Shown here: positions 9,713-23,000 of the stretch, in pieces | How the letters are laid out: each line of letters starts with the position of its first letter | How positions within the stretch are numbered: the stretch's first letter is position 1 | Translations under genes and position numbers: made by a program | The notes under the pieces: generated by a model | Seen by the model: only the letters and a program-made list of their open reading frames with translations | Database searches by the model: none | What the model was told of the DNA's origin: nothing | From: Rhododendron vialii | Lineage: Eukaryota > Streptophyta > Magnoliopsida > Ericales > Ericaceae | Direction of reading: 5' to 3' | DNA: 64,000 nt | Assembly: GCF_030253575.1 (NCBI RefSeq) | Contig: NC_080567.1 | Location: 38,797,001-38,861,000 of the forward strand

Positions 9713-10290
9713 CAAAAAGTTAAGTCGTTCCCATTCTTAGTGTACTAACCTGTAACAAGAAATATGGTACATTAATATAACCATCAAAAGACAAAATACA
9801 GCGGCTTCTAGTACATTCAAAAATGGTGAAAGGCTGAATCAAGTTTCAATAGGACTTGGGACGCTGTTAATGTTGAGGAAGCTGCTAGACTTTCGGCAAA
9901 ATTAAATGTACGAGTATCTTATGGACAAATAGACACAAGGGGGAAGAAATACACCTTACACAAGTGCACCATTCCGAGGTATGAGAATGGCTCATAATCT
10001 CGATTTACCTTTGTTTTATGCCTTTGATGAGACAAATAAAGAGTCATTAGGATCCTATCACCTTATGTTCCATGGTGTTTTCCTATGAATTACATGGTTC
10101 CAAAACACCGGGAAAGATGTGTGAAACAACCGAACAGAAAGACATGACTCAACTAGGTATTCAGCTCTAATGGAACTTAGTTATCGAGGCCATATCTCAA
10201 CAAGATGGAAACCAGTGACAACAGAAAAGAAAAAAACATGGCATACCAAGCCCCGATGAATTCAGCAAACACGTCTTTAGTTTGCACCTC
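9713..10290. other. Spacer downstream of ATR
   Basis: No convincing exon seen. It probably contains the ATR 3' UTR (minus strand, leftwards from 10290) and the leader of the proposed small gene. Confidence 0.4.
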
Positions 10291-13200
10291 TTAAAACCAA
10301 GGCATCCACCATATATACATCTTTCCTAGGTTTTTGTGCGAAACTGCTTCTGCAATTAAGCGACGCGCCTGTCCTTCTACAGCGAGAGGCAGAGATGGTG
10401 CAGCTCCAACGCCAACAACAACTCCTTGCAGTCGTGCTTCGATATTACTGATGGCACGCTGCAATTTTCAGAGACAAAATTGTTGAGTCTTATGTCCTTA
10501 CAAGATTTTGCCCACAAATTGATATTTTTGACTGAACTCAGAAAGACAAGATCAAATATGTGAAATGAATAAAGCATCACCAGAGTCGCCAAATCCATAT
10601 TCTGAGTTCTTTTCTTGTTTTTGATATTGATAATTTGATATGTCAAAAGGAAATCAATCAACTTAAACAGAAGCATAATCCTAAATATTTTAATTCTATG
10701 ACTAAATGAAACTAGCTTAACATGAACTTACACTTGCAGTCATAACTGACCAGCCAAAATTAATTCCCTACTATGTAAAACTAAGATAACAGCAAAACGA
10801 GCCTGGAAAATGGAGTGCATAATGAAGTCCTGAGATTCGAAGAACAGCCCTTTTCTGCTAGTTGATTCACAAACTGGCTAGCTTCATATGATTTTGTAGA
10901 ACAGTTTGCAGCCAAAATTACACATTCTATGCATAAAGTTGTCTTGGCAAAGTTCTTGTAAATGCCATTGCATGGGCAAGTCATAATTGATTCGACAACT
11001 ATAGTTTTGCTTAAAAAAGATTTGGCAGTCACATCTAAGTCACCAACTGATTTCAACTTCTCAGACTTCGAAATTGACCAAGGTTAAGAAACAACTTTGA
11101 AAGCGTCGATAAAATAGACGAAAAAGAGAACAATGAAGATTCTAACCTGGGCATGGGGATTCTGAACTTCTACTCCACTGGACTTGTGAGATTTAGTCCA
11201 TTCCACAAGTGGATCATGGATAAAAGTTTCCAGGACACTCACTAGAGTCTCCCTATGGGCCCTGAGTACAGAAAGTGTGATCTCACAAACCCTCAGAAAA
11301 ATACCCTCATATCCAGTAATGCCCAATCCATCAATCACATTCTGTAGATCCAATCAGAGAATTCAATTGAAGAAATTAGCTGTCATGCAGAACAGAAGAG
11401 TTTAAATTAATTGCCAAGAATGCACTTGATTGAGGTGAGAATACCGCATTTTTACAAACTCAGTATTTTGTTTGGTGCAATCATGAATTCTAAACTTCAT
11501 TGGCAATACATGCGTACAGAGTTCATCAGAAAAATGATCACAACTTGGCCTCTGGACAACAGCTAAAATTTGGCCATAATGTGCAGGTCATATAACTATG
11601 TGCTTTTCTTACCTGGGTTAGCCTGAAAGGCACCAGCTCAGGTTTCTCCAACTGCAAACCTTTGTCAAATAAGCAACTGAAATCAACATGAATACAGTCC
11701 CCTGTGGTAGAATCGAAAAGAATATTTTCCCCGTGCCTATCTCCAAGGCCCACAATGTGCCCAACCATTGACCAAACTGCAGCAGTGTGTGAATATGCAA
11801 CTCGAGCCCTGAACCAAGCAGCTGGTTCAGAAAATGTGTTCAAAAACCATTTGTGAAAAGCTGGAGGAAACATCGGAAGAATTTTGTTCTTCAGCATCTC
11901 ATCTTCTGGCGTTTTCCCTTGGCATTGATCATAAATTCGCTTGATTTGCGGATTTGTCTTATTCCTGTCAAATTTCCCACAGCTTATATAAATGTCTTGA
12001 AGTATATGTCGGAGCCCACGAGTGTGGGGAACCCACTCAACCATACCACAGTCCTCCGTTAGGGGAATCACTGCAAAGGTGCGAATGTAAAGCTTCCTCC
12101 TGCGACTTTCTGGGCACTTGGACAATAAACGGTTTATCATAGCATTAAATTCCATCATGCGTGCATCTTTTCTGAGGTCATCCTTGGGTTTGCAAAGGAA
12201 TGGACGTTCAATGCCATCGCTACCCAGAAGAACCACCTGTAAACAACAACGTATGGGACTTATGTTATGAAGATGATGCATAGGCAGCATAGTGAAAGCT
12301 TCAATGACCTCAAGGACAAACTATCAAGTGCATCTCTACCATGTCATAGAGGCAAAAAAAATAGACTCCTCCAAAGATTTGGCTGAACAAAGTCAACATG
12401 ACCATAAAGTATAGAAAGATAGGGCCTATTCCAACTATCTGAATAGACAGATAGTACACATGAGCTTGCAAGGAGGTGCTTTCCACTTCTTTTAGGTTTG
12501 CAATGAGAAAATTTGGTTTCTCTACTTCATGATCCGTGGGTAAATCTTATCAAGGGCATATCTACCAGGGTAACCTGTCCAGCAGTTTGAGAAGGCAAGA
12601 GAACAAATATACTCTTGAACGAAAAGATGGTGATGGCTCTTCAACACCAATTTCCGGAACATTATAAATGTGATCATAACCGATCAAAAAATCTTGAACC
12701 AGATGGGAAAGCAATTAGAAATACTTGTGAAAACATGTTCAAGCAATCTGATTCGAACGACAGATCATACAAGAAGCTTACTTTCTTGGGTCGCTGAAGA
12801 GACGAAAGGATCTCAGCTTCATCAGCAATACCTGATATTGTCGGAAGGTCTGTGGCCGAGAAGATATCAGATCTAAGCGAGTCAGACAGATCCATATCAT
12901 ATGTGGGTAGATTTACCGTCAGGGACTGCTGGATGGGCATTATGATTTCCAGTGGCATCATCCTCTTCAATGCACTGAATTCAGTTGAGATGTTGATGGT
13001 CCTTGCCTTTGACTGACCAGCATGGAAGCACAACCTGATTAGATGATCAACCAGGGTAGCAAACTGAACAAACAAGTTATTTCCATTGTTTCCCTGACTT
13101 GACAATTTTCTCGCAGCTTGTATGATCTCCGCAGCAGCCTCTCTCCTTGAAGGTACTGTGGACTTTGAAACTGCCGCCATAATCCAGAGGGCTTGCTGTG

Positions 13201-16200
13201 GGTATTGCCGTAGAACAGAGGTGATAATGTGTTTGACCAAACGCACAATTTCGTCATTTTGGTGGCAAATTCTGGAAACTAACTGAGGAAGCACTGTTAA
13301 CCACTGATATGTGGGCAGATCCTTTAAACACCCTCGCATGATGCCCATTACCTGAAAAGAAAGGAAAAAACGGCATTAATTGATAAATGGTGAAGAAGAG
13401 CAAAGTCACCCTTTTATTTTGGACAATATAAGATCGGGACACTAAGATCACCACCTTCACATGGACATTTTTCATATCTTTATTGGATGAACCACTTCTC
13501 TGATAAATGCTTCCAAAATCAAACCAAAGGGTTAACAACCTTGGAAGGGCTTGAAAGAGATTCTTGTGGCCTCTATGAAGACCCTTCGCATAGTATAACA
13601 GTACATCAGGAAGGTAGGACCACCAATGCTTTTCCAAATTCGTAGAAACAACAGTCGCCGAAACAGATGGAACCCTGGGACCTAGATCAAAATTATCCTC
13701 CTGCCGTTTTCTGGTATCAACAAGCAGTTCATCACAATACTTAGCCACATAAAAGTATCCTTTCTCCCACTTGGGCTGGAGATCTCTCACCCTAGAATAC
13801 AGACCGATGACATCTTCCTTCTGCCTCTGGCCAGTATAATGGATCCACCTCGAGTAGAGGAGGAGAGTTTTTGCAATATCCAGATTATCATTGAAGGCTG
13901 GAGTATCACAGAGTAAAGGAGGTGGGTTCAGTGGAACCACTGACAAGCTGGTGATAGATGACACGGCAGCAGAACCAATAACCTCCACTGGCATGTTCAG
14001 CAGATTTTGCTGCAGCTCTGCAATGGCACCATCTGATCTCCTAGTACTCCACAGAAGCTTAGCCTTTTCCATGTGAACATTAGGTGCCCCAGAAGCCTTG
14101 GCTTCTAGAATTGCTCGATTAGCTGTCTCGTAATGACCAGCCGATCGACAGAGTTTTGCATACTGCAGCCAGTAGTTCCCAACTCGAGCACCAAGACCAC
14201 TGGCACCAAAAACCAGTCTCCGGAAAGCTAAGAGTGGCTCCCTCGTCCACAGAGATGGTTGTGTAAATCTGAGCCGATTTTCCCAATTGTCCGCCACTTT
14301 TGAGAATCCAGATTCACCCAAATGGAATGATTTCTCCAAGAAAGATTCACCGACAAGGAGACTATGGAAGTCTTCCAACTCCCTTAGCATGTGAAGCTTT
14401 ACAACAAATGGGTAAGCCCGGATATAGGAGTCCATTCCAGCAGCAGCTAAAGGAGCAATCAGAGCTTGTTTTGAGAGTGCAATTCGTTCAGCAACTGAGA
14501 ATTGATCTTTTTTCATCATTGCCTGCAGAATCTTTGCAACATCCATGTCAAAGGAAGCATTGCTCTCAGAACTGCTACAAAGTAAACCTTCTTCATCAGC
14601 TCCATTAAGGAACTCATCCATCAGGTTCCACCTGCCAAGCCTCCATGCAGCCTGAATACCTTGCATACACCATGTTTTCTTGTACTGAGGAACCCTAGAA
14701 ATCAATCCATCTACATGAGTGACCATCGCCTGCAAATGGCACATGTTTAGCAGACAGTTGAGAACATCTGAATGCCTCTGAACTGAAGTGGGTTCCATCT
14801 GCAAAGCCTGTTCGCAAGAAGTCAAAACTTCTGCCCAATTTCCCGCTTTCTTGTTTATTAAGAGCTGGTCTTGCAAGCTTTTAGATTTGCGTAGACATGC
14901 CAAACCAGACAAACCATCAGGCTCATCCAAGCAGCTGTATATTTCCATTAGAAGTGAGACATCTTCATCTTCAAATATGCCACTCCTCGTAGCTGCAGGG
15001 TTAAAAGATCCCGACTTTTCCTGCACGTGAGACTCAAAGTACAACAAAGACCTCGCATAAGCCTGACACCTGAATGAGGCCCTAGAAAGGGTTACCTTAG
15101 GAATTGCAGCCAAAAGCTCTGAAACATATTTACACTGCATAAGGACTTGGTCTGAATTTACTGAAGTATTCATATTTTGATCTTTTAACTTGGAAGCTTG
15201 TTGCTTAGAATTTGATGATTGAAGAGACTGAGCAAGAGCAATCTCTTGCTCAACATCATCCACCCATTGGCCAAGATTATCAAGAAGAGTGAACACAGCC
15301 TGAATGCAAACTTCACTTTGCCGAGAATTGATTCCATGAATCGCAGCCACACTATTCTCTGATACTGCAGCATCAAGAACACTTAGGATCTCCTCCGTTA
15401 TGCCACATCGTGCCTCCTCAGTGCCATGGCAGACAGCATCAAGGACCAAATATGGCAGCAGATATATTGCTGTTTGCATATCGTGACGCACTATCCCTCG
15501 GCAAGAATTGAAAATACTTGCACGGGAACCAGTTGCATGCACAGTCAACTTTCTTATCCAGAAATATATCCATCTTCTAAAAGACATGGAAGGCCGGTAA
15601 ATAGGTCCAGCAGATGATGAATCTGCCACATTTGGAAGCTGAAATCTTGAGGTTAAACAAGGAGCAATTATCTCTTTCACATAGGTGGAGAAACGGTCCC
15701 ACAACCTCTGACCCCTACCATTCATTCCACTGGTATTAGAATTGATCTTGATCCCAGGAGGAGGGACATTCAAAGGTTGTTTACACTTCAGTGTCTGTAA
15801 CGCAGAAGCTGTATCATTTTCATCTAGTGATGCCTCACAACCCGCAATCTTCAGAAGCTCCTGTATAGCCAATGCTGCAGAGTCTTGGATAATGGTGTCA
15901 GGCGCAGCTCTAAAAGCCCTTGCCAGATGCTTGTGGATCAACTCGAATATCAAATCGTCATCTGAACAAGCAATTTTAAAGCGCTGGCTTGAAGCACCCT
16001 TTACTTTAGCAGGATCAACTGCACCAAGTGCTCCAAGGCAATCAGCACATACCAACTTCAGCCGCTGTCCCACTGAAGTTCTTGATTCTTCTGCACAACC
16101 TCTAAGCAAGGAAATAATCAAAGAACTCAAGACGTCCATATCCGAACCTACTTCCCCAGTGACAAAAGTAGTGACGTCCTCCCTTCTCAGGTTCAGCAAT

Positions 16201-17038
16201 TTGCACAGCTCGCTACTCACCATGTACCTAACATTCAAATTCTCGTGATTTAGACCATCAACAATATCCCGCAATTGGTCTTTCAACGTTGTGGATCCAC
16301 GTGCTTCTTCTATCACTTTGTTCACTCCTCTTAGGGCAGGAATATTGGGCAAAGGAGGGAACTCACAGATATGCTGCTTCAGGATATTCCTATTCTCAAA
16401 AACAAGTTCTTCTAAGATTTCCACAATTTTACTGAAATTTGAAGAATGCCTATCCCGCTCCAACAAGGGAATAAGAGCAGCAAAAACTTGAGATATTACA
16501 TGTTTAGTACTAGAAGGTGCTAGCTTTACCAACTGCTTTATGAAAAAGTGTAAGACACAGAGACCCTCAGCCTGCAGTGGCTCTTTATCAATAACATACA
16601 TGAGAAGAACCATGAGTTTAGGTACGTAAGTTCTAAGGTGGGAACCCATCATATTGATCAGCATCTCTATACGTTTTATGGCTTGTTTCTGCAATAACAG
16701 GTCCTCCGTGTGAATCAATTTTCTATCCATACTGTTAAGAAGACCAACAAAGTGATTCTTCAAAAATCCTGGAAGATCATCAGAATCAGTTAAAATTCTT
16801 GCAACTTCTTTTATCATCTGAGGCACCTTAGCTAACCTGCAAACACAAACTAAAAGCGCTTACTGACAAATGCCACAATTTTACAGATGTAATAGCAGTA
16901 CCATGAAAATGAGCATATATTCTCAGCTAAAGAGACCCTAAATCAGAAGCCCAGACCAACCAATTGAGGCTTGAAAAAAAGTTGACATCCATGTGGACTT
17001 TGGCAACATCAATGTTCTAAATTAATGTAAATGTAGAG

Positions 17039-17082
<44 letters not shown>

Positions 17083-20000
17083 TTGAATTGTTCAAAATGC
17101 ATACATAGGGAAGCAAAGCCCCTCTTAGGAATGTTCAAGATCAGAATACCCAAGAAAATCCAAGACAAAGAGTGCTTTATTGGACTCCAACCAACCAACA
17201 ATGTCTTTGTCAATAGACTCAATCCTTAGAATCTAAAGATTGGTGAAGAATTGTGCACCTTTTGTTAGTCTCATCCAAATCACCATCTACAAAGCACACA
17301 AGTTCATCTAATAGTGCAGGCAATGCAGCTGCAAAAATCTCTTGGTTGTTGGATCCAGTCTGCACATGGTAAAACTGCAAAGCCGAGAGCAAATCTTCAC
17401 TATCAGCTTGATGAAGGGCAAACGCAAGCACCTTTGGTAGCCAAGTCACGATCAGTTGCACCATATCTGTGTTCAAGCACCTGGCAAACTCATATAAGGT
17501 GACAACTGCTTGATCATTACCCTGTTGGGTGACTACAAGCTTTGGAAGGACAACAGGAATCATTTTTTTGACAAGTTCTTCAGTTTCAACTCCAAGGACA
17601 GCCTCTGCAAACTCTCTGACCATTTGCAGACGGCTTGCAAGCCTATTGGACAGATAATCATACAACTCATTCCGAACATGAATAACTTTGGACAGGACTA
17701 GTTCAAATCCTCCTTTAAGATGGATGTAGCAAGAACGACGTATTAACTTTGATGCAGATAACCTCACCGTCAAATTTGGATTATCAAGTTGATCAACCAA
17801 TAAAATAAGAGAGAATAAGAACACTTGACTGTTGATATCAACTGAAACCATAATCTCTGCTGTTGATTCCAGTAGAGTCTCAAATATTTGGGGATCATCA
17901 GCTTCAGCCAAAGCATGTTTTATCTTGTCCAATAACTTCTGTTCTTTCGTTTTGTTTGATTCCTCTTCTTCCAAAAGTAAACAATTGAGCATGGGCTCCT
18001 CAAGGAAGGAGCCAATCCTTGTGCTAAAAGCTACTCTGACAGCCCTTTTCCTGTGAAGAAGAAGGTAATCAACACATTTAATCCATTCAGATCTTGTTCT
18101 GAGCAGCATATCCTTGGTTCCATGTGCAAGGATCCTATGAATTATTCCCACACAAGCAACTTGAACCTCTTCTGACGAATCATCATAAAGAAGCTCAAAG
18201 AACAGAGACTGTAGACGGAAAAAATCATCATCAATATCGAATTCTGCACTTTGAATATCAGTTAGATGTACAACCATTGGATACAATTCCTGATTGTGTA
18301 CAACTCTACTGTCACACTTTGAACACCAAAATCCAGCCGACAGAAGATCTACTGTCGCATTGTGCTTAACAGTGTCCTTTGTCAGGAATAATTTGCATTC
18401 ATTTTCACAAAGACCAGCAATACCATTACAAGATCCACAAATGCATGCCAAATAACCAAGAGAAAAAGGAATGACTCTCTTGACTTGCTCACTCTTCTCT
18501 TCCTCCAAGAATCTGCAGATTAGAAAAAGGAAACAAACCCAATTATGCACAGTGAACAGAGCAATCAAAATAGGAAAATTCTGCCAATAGCATCTGTCAC
18601 GCGTACAACATTTTACACCACCAACATGCATCACAGAGATGAACCAAAAGCACAATTGGAGTGGGTAGGCTCCCAAGACTGAACACACCAATCGTGCATG
18701 GAAAGACTTTCAAAACTCTCAGCAAAGAAGGTAGAGTCCAAAAGTTTCAGGCTTTCACCGTGCTTGACATAGCACGTACTTTGAAAACAAACACATCGAT
18801 AGCTATTGGTTACTTACTGCAGCCGTTTGAACAAATCTGTCCGTATACCAAGCCCAGACCACAGACAAAATATAGGCATAGAAATAATAGCTTCAGTTCT
18901 AACTTCATCTACTTCATCTTGTAGAGCAAAATCCAGAACTTTGAGATTGATTCCACTTTCCATTATGCATCCCATCTTGGACAGAATTTGGACAGAGAGA
19001 CATTTCATCTTCCATGGAGGATGAGGTTCAGCATCAACAAGGGTATGCGTCCACGGAAGATTTAGCACTAAATGCAGCTGATCTGCACCATCACCCATGA
19101 TTCTGAAAAGCTTATTCTCCTTGGGAAGGATACCTAAAGAACACATATAGGTGACAGAAGTCACAAAATGTTAAATATCAGAACATTTTCGATTAAACTA
19201 GCACACCTTCCAGATGACAAACTAAGAGAACAGAATTAAATAATTATCTGCAGCAAGTTCAGGACACCTTAAATGCTTGTGTATCTTTGTTTGTTCATTA
19301 AGTAACAATCTGAATATCATCAAGAACCAGGAAAAAAAAAAAGAAAGACAAAAAAACAAAGACAAACCAAACTAAGCCTTTTGTCCCAATTAATTAGGGT
19401 TAGGCACATGAATCCTTTTCTGCCATTGTCAAAGGCTGTAAGTTCAACTATACTTCGAAAATTGATATCCTTCTTCACCACAGTGTCCCATGTCAGTCTG
19501 GGTCTTCCCTTCAAAGTACCATTCCACTAAGGTAGTGTTTGGATCACTGGAGTGTCAATTCATTAACTAGGTGATGATTTCATTTGTAGTGTACAATATG
19601 TATTTTCTTAGTGAAACAATCGGAATGAATGTTGCAAGAGAACAATCATTGCATTCCAGCTTCATTCCAGTCAACCAAACACTACCCAACGGTCCCAACA
19701 GTAAGCTTACCACTTTACCATCACACAAATAAAGATACAACATGAAGTATACAACTTCTCGACACAAATAGAACTTCCAGAAAAAAGCATTATCAGGAAG
19801 ACAGGAACCAGCAACTTAAATAATCCAAGAATGTGACTTCCCTTCATCTAGAAACCATTGAATTTGTCAGCACCAATTATTCTTAACTTGCATGTGCAAA
19901 TAGTTTTTCATAATTATGCATTTATGCTACACCAAATGAGAAGTTGGTTAATCTTCAAATGCAAAGTTAAAAACAAGATATATGGGCTTACATTCCACAA

Positions 20001-23000
20001 GCAAGACACTATGAACTGCTTCCATAAAGATGAATAAATCAAATGAGAGTGCAGTACCCTGACTGGCCTGCAACATATAATTATTAGTGACATGTGTTAA
20101 GTGTATAGAGTAAGTGAATGAGCAATGTTCAGAAAATAACAGAACCTGCTCACATATCCAAGGGATCCACCCATGCATCTTCCCGAAAATACAACGTGAA
20201 AGTTGTGTCTGTGTGTATATGCAGACAGCAATGCTAAGCATGCTAAGAGCTGTTAAGGAAACTTCCGGGCTTAATAAAGTTGCCTTTCCACCCGGAGGAT
20301 TCAGAAATTCAACAAAGGAAAAAAGCGATTTGAGCATATATTCACCATACTCATTTATCACTCCAGTTGTGACTTTACAAGAAATCATTTTCTCATCCAG
20401 AGAATCAGCCTGTAAAGTTATTACTTTTTTATCAAACTTCTGACGCTTTGTCTGGAAAGTGTTTTGGTCCTGAAGAGGTCTTTTCCCCCCAACTCGTATG
20501 CTCTCACATCCACCAGGATTCGGGGGTGATCTATTCATTTTACGATTTTCAATTGTTTCTTCTTCAACAGCATCAGGAATAATAGTAGACAGAGCCATTC
20601 GTAAGCAATCAATCAATGCAAAACAGGCATTTGAGGAACAAAGCAAACTGATAAGAGATTCTGGCCTCCAAATGTGAGGGGGACAACTTTTAGCTATTCT
20701 GATATATGCATTGCATAAAGCAGCCTGAAAAAAAAGAGAGTAGCTATTACCTTTCTGAAAGATTAAGAAATCAATTTTATGAGCTACCCAAATATTTGAA
20801 AGTCTCTTAAAAGAATAACAATGTATGTCTATAAAAGACCAAAAGGGACGAAATTAACCTTCAGCTCTGAACTTTTTGTTCTCTGCATCGACTCCGGAAA
20901 AACTTTGACCAAATTCGCAGCAGTCAACTTGACAACATCATCAGGACAACTAGAGTGTAGTGCCTGAAGGCAACCACCCATTGAAGAATCATAAACAGTG
21001 TTTCTGCAATTTGAGATGACTATTAGAAATAGCCTAGTGTCCATACCAAAATAAGCAATAGTCCACATAGTGGATAACAATTGTTTCCCAGGAAAAGAAC
21101 AATCGTCATATCAACTGGAACTATACAACCTACAACATGGTAATACATAAGTACGAAGCCGCTGAAGATTCAGATTGATGGGTTTTATAAAAGGGAGTAG
21201 TGAAGGCTAGTTATGCCGAGCATCTGGGGTTTCCACACATGAGAAGGAAAAGAATCATAATTTAACCATCATAGAGTGAAGTACGAAAGAATTTGATGTG
21301 CTTAAACTTATTTCCCAGTATTATCTTATGACATATCAGCCAATCTACAAATGAGAAGTGCAATCATTTGATAATCTACGAAGAATTATCAATTACCATT
21401 ACATTTCAGAAATGTCTAATGTTCAGACTTCAGTCAGTTTGTGAAGACCTGCTGCTTCATTAACTGAAGAATATCCATTAACAGCAATACTGAGTCCAGT
21501 AACATAAAAGCTCTTCCATGATGCGAAGTGAGAGAGAGAGTGCAAGGTGGATGGAACAGTTTCTGAATTTACCATCCACATAACTTGGTCAAGTGGAGAA
21601 ATGGCTTTTCATAAACGGCTCTCAAATGCAAGCGAGAGAGAGAGAGAATGCCTATTATGCAGACAACTCCCACAAGACCAATAACTATTATGTAAAAGCT
21701 ACTCTAACATGACATGTTCAGTAAGCCAAATTCACAGCAGCCTCCAACTACGCCGGAAACACATCTCACACCCTTCTCTTGAACTCCATGACTACACAGA
21801 AAACCACTGACGTCTACCAGATACTGATTACTAGAAAACATGCTTCAACAGTGGTAATACACAAGTACACAACCCTCTCCACTACACATATGTTTTCCCC
21901 TTTTTCCTAGTTTAGGAGTTGGTCAAAATCACAATAAGCCCAGCGACCTTGCAGTAATGGAAGAAAATTTTCCTTCATGACTCTAGAGACCATGCCCACC
22001 TTTTAGGTGACAGTAAGGCTCCGTTCCGGAAACCTTCTTAAAAAATAAATACTTATTTTGCCACTTCTCATTCAAAAATAAGAAGGGTCATTCCACAAAA
22101 TCCAAATAAAAAGTTCCTTTCACATTTTCAAATTCAAAAATAATGTAAATGAAAAGAAAAATTCAATTTTTTTTGTACCGTATTAAAGATCTCAATGAGA
22201 TCTATCAAACAAGATCCATAGTAGTAGGAAAATTATTTGCGTAAACACATGATTTTTGAGCTTGAAGTTGCCTTATACAAAAAATAAGACTGTTGCTATG
22301 ATAATGGGCGCCGGCGGAAAGAAATCGTACCGGCGGCCGCATCGGGCCTTCTCCGGCCACCGGACGGCCGATCCGAGCCGTCCAAAAATTCTAAAAAAAA
22401 AAACAAGGGGGCCTTCCGTGGGAATCAACGGCATCCGAGGTGTGTAGGGTGCTTGATCCGAGCACCCATTTTCCATGTATATATGATCAAGCACCCTACA
22501 CGGAAAAGGGGTGCTCGGATCAAGCACCCTACACATCTCGGATGTCGTTGATTCCCACGATGGTCCCCTCGGTTTTTTTTTATAGAATTTTTGGACGGCT
22601 CGGATCGGCTGTTTGGTGGCCGGAGATGGCCCGGCGCGGCCGTTGGTACGATTTCCCTCCCCGACGCCCATTGGTACCTATGTAAATTCTGAAAAAATAA
22701 GTATTACCTTCTTATTTTTTTGGAACAACCCTTATTATTGGACAAAAAATAAGTTCTTATTTGTTTTCTGGAACGGGCTCTAAAGTAAGTACGATTAACA
22801 TGAGTACCCGCAAAATCCACAAAAACCAGCCTTCAAATGCATTTAATCCACAAAAACCAGCCTTCAAATGCATTTAATCCACAAAAGTCAGCTTATGTGA
22901 CCTTTTAATAGAACTCCAAAACAAGCTGGTTTCTTTCAGTTTCTCAATGATTTTATGTGGCTTTAACTAATGGGTTAGTCAAGCTTCATACAGGATGAGT

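Noticed and set aside
22273-22671. ORFs of 63-132 codons on both strands near 22.3-22.7 kb
   Set aside because: They are readings of the two arms of the GC-rich inverted repeat inside ATR intron 5, hence near-identical peptides from opposite strands.
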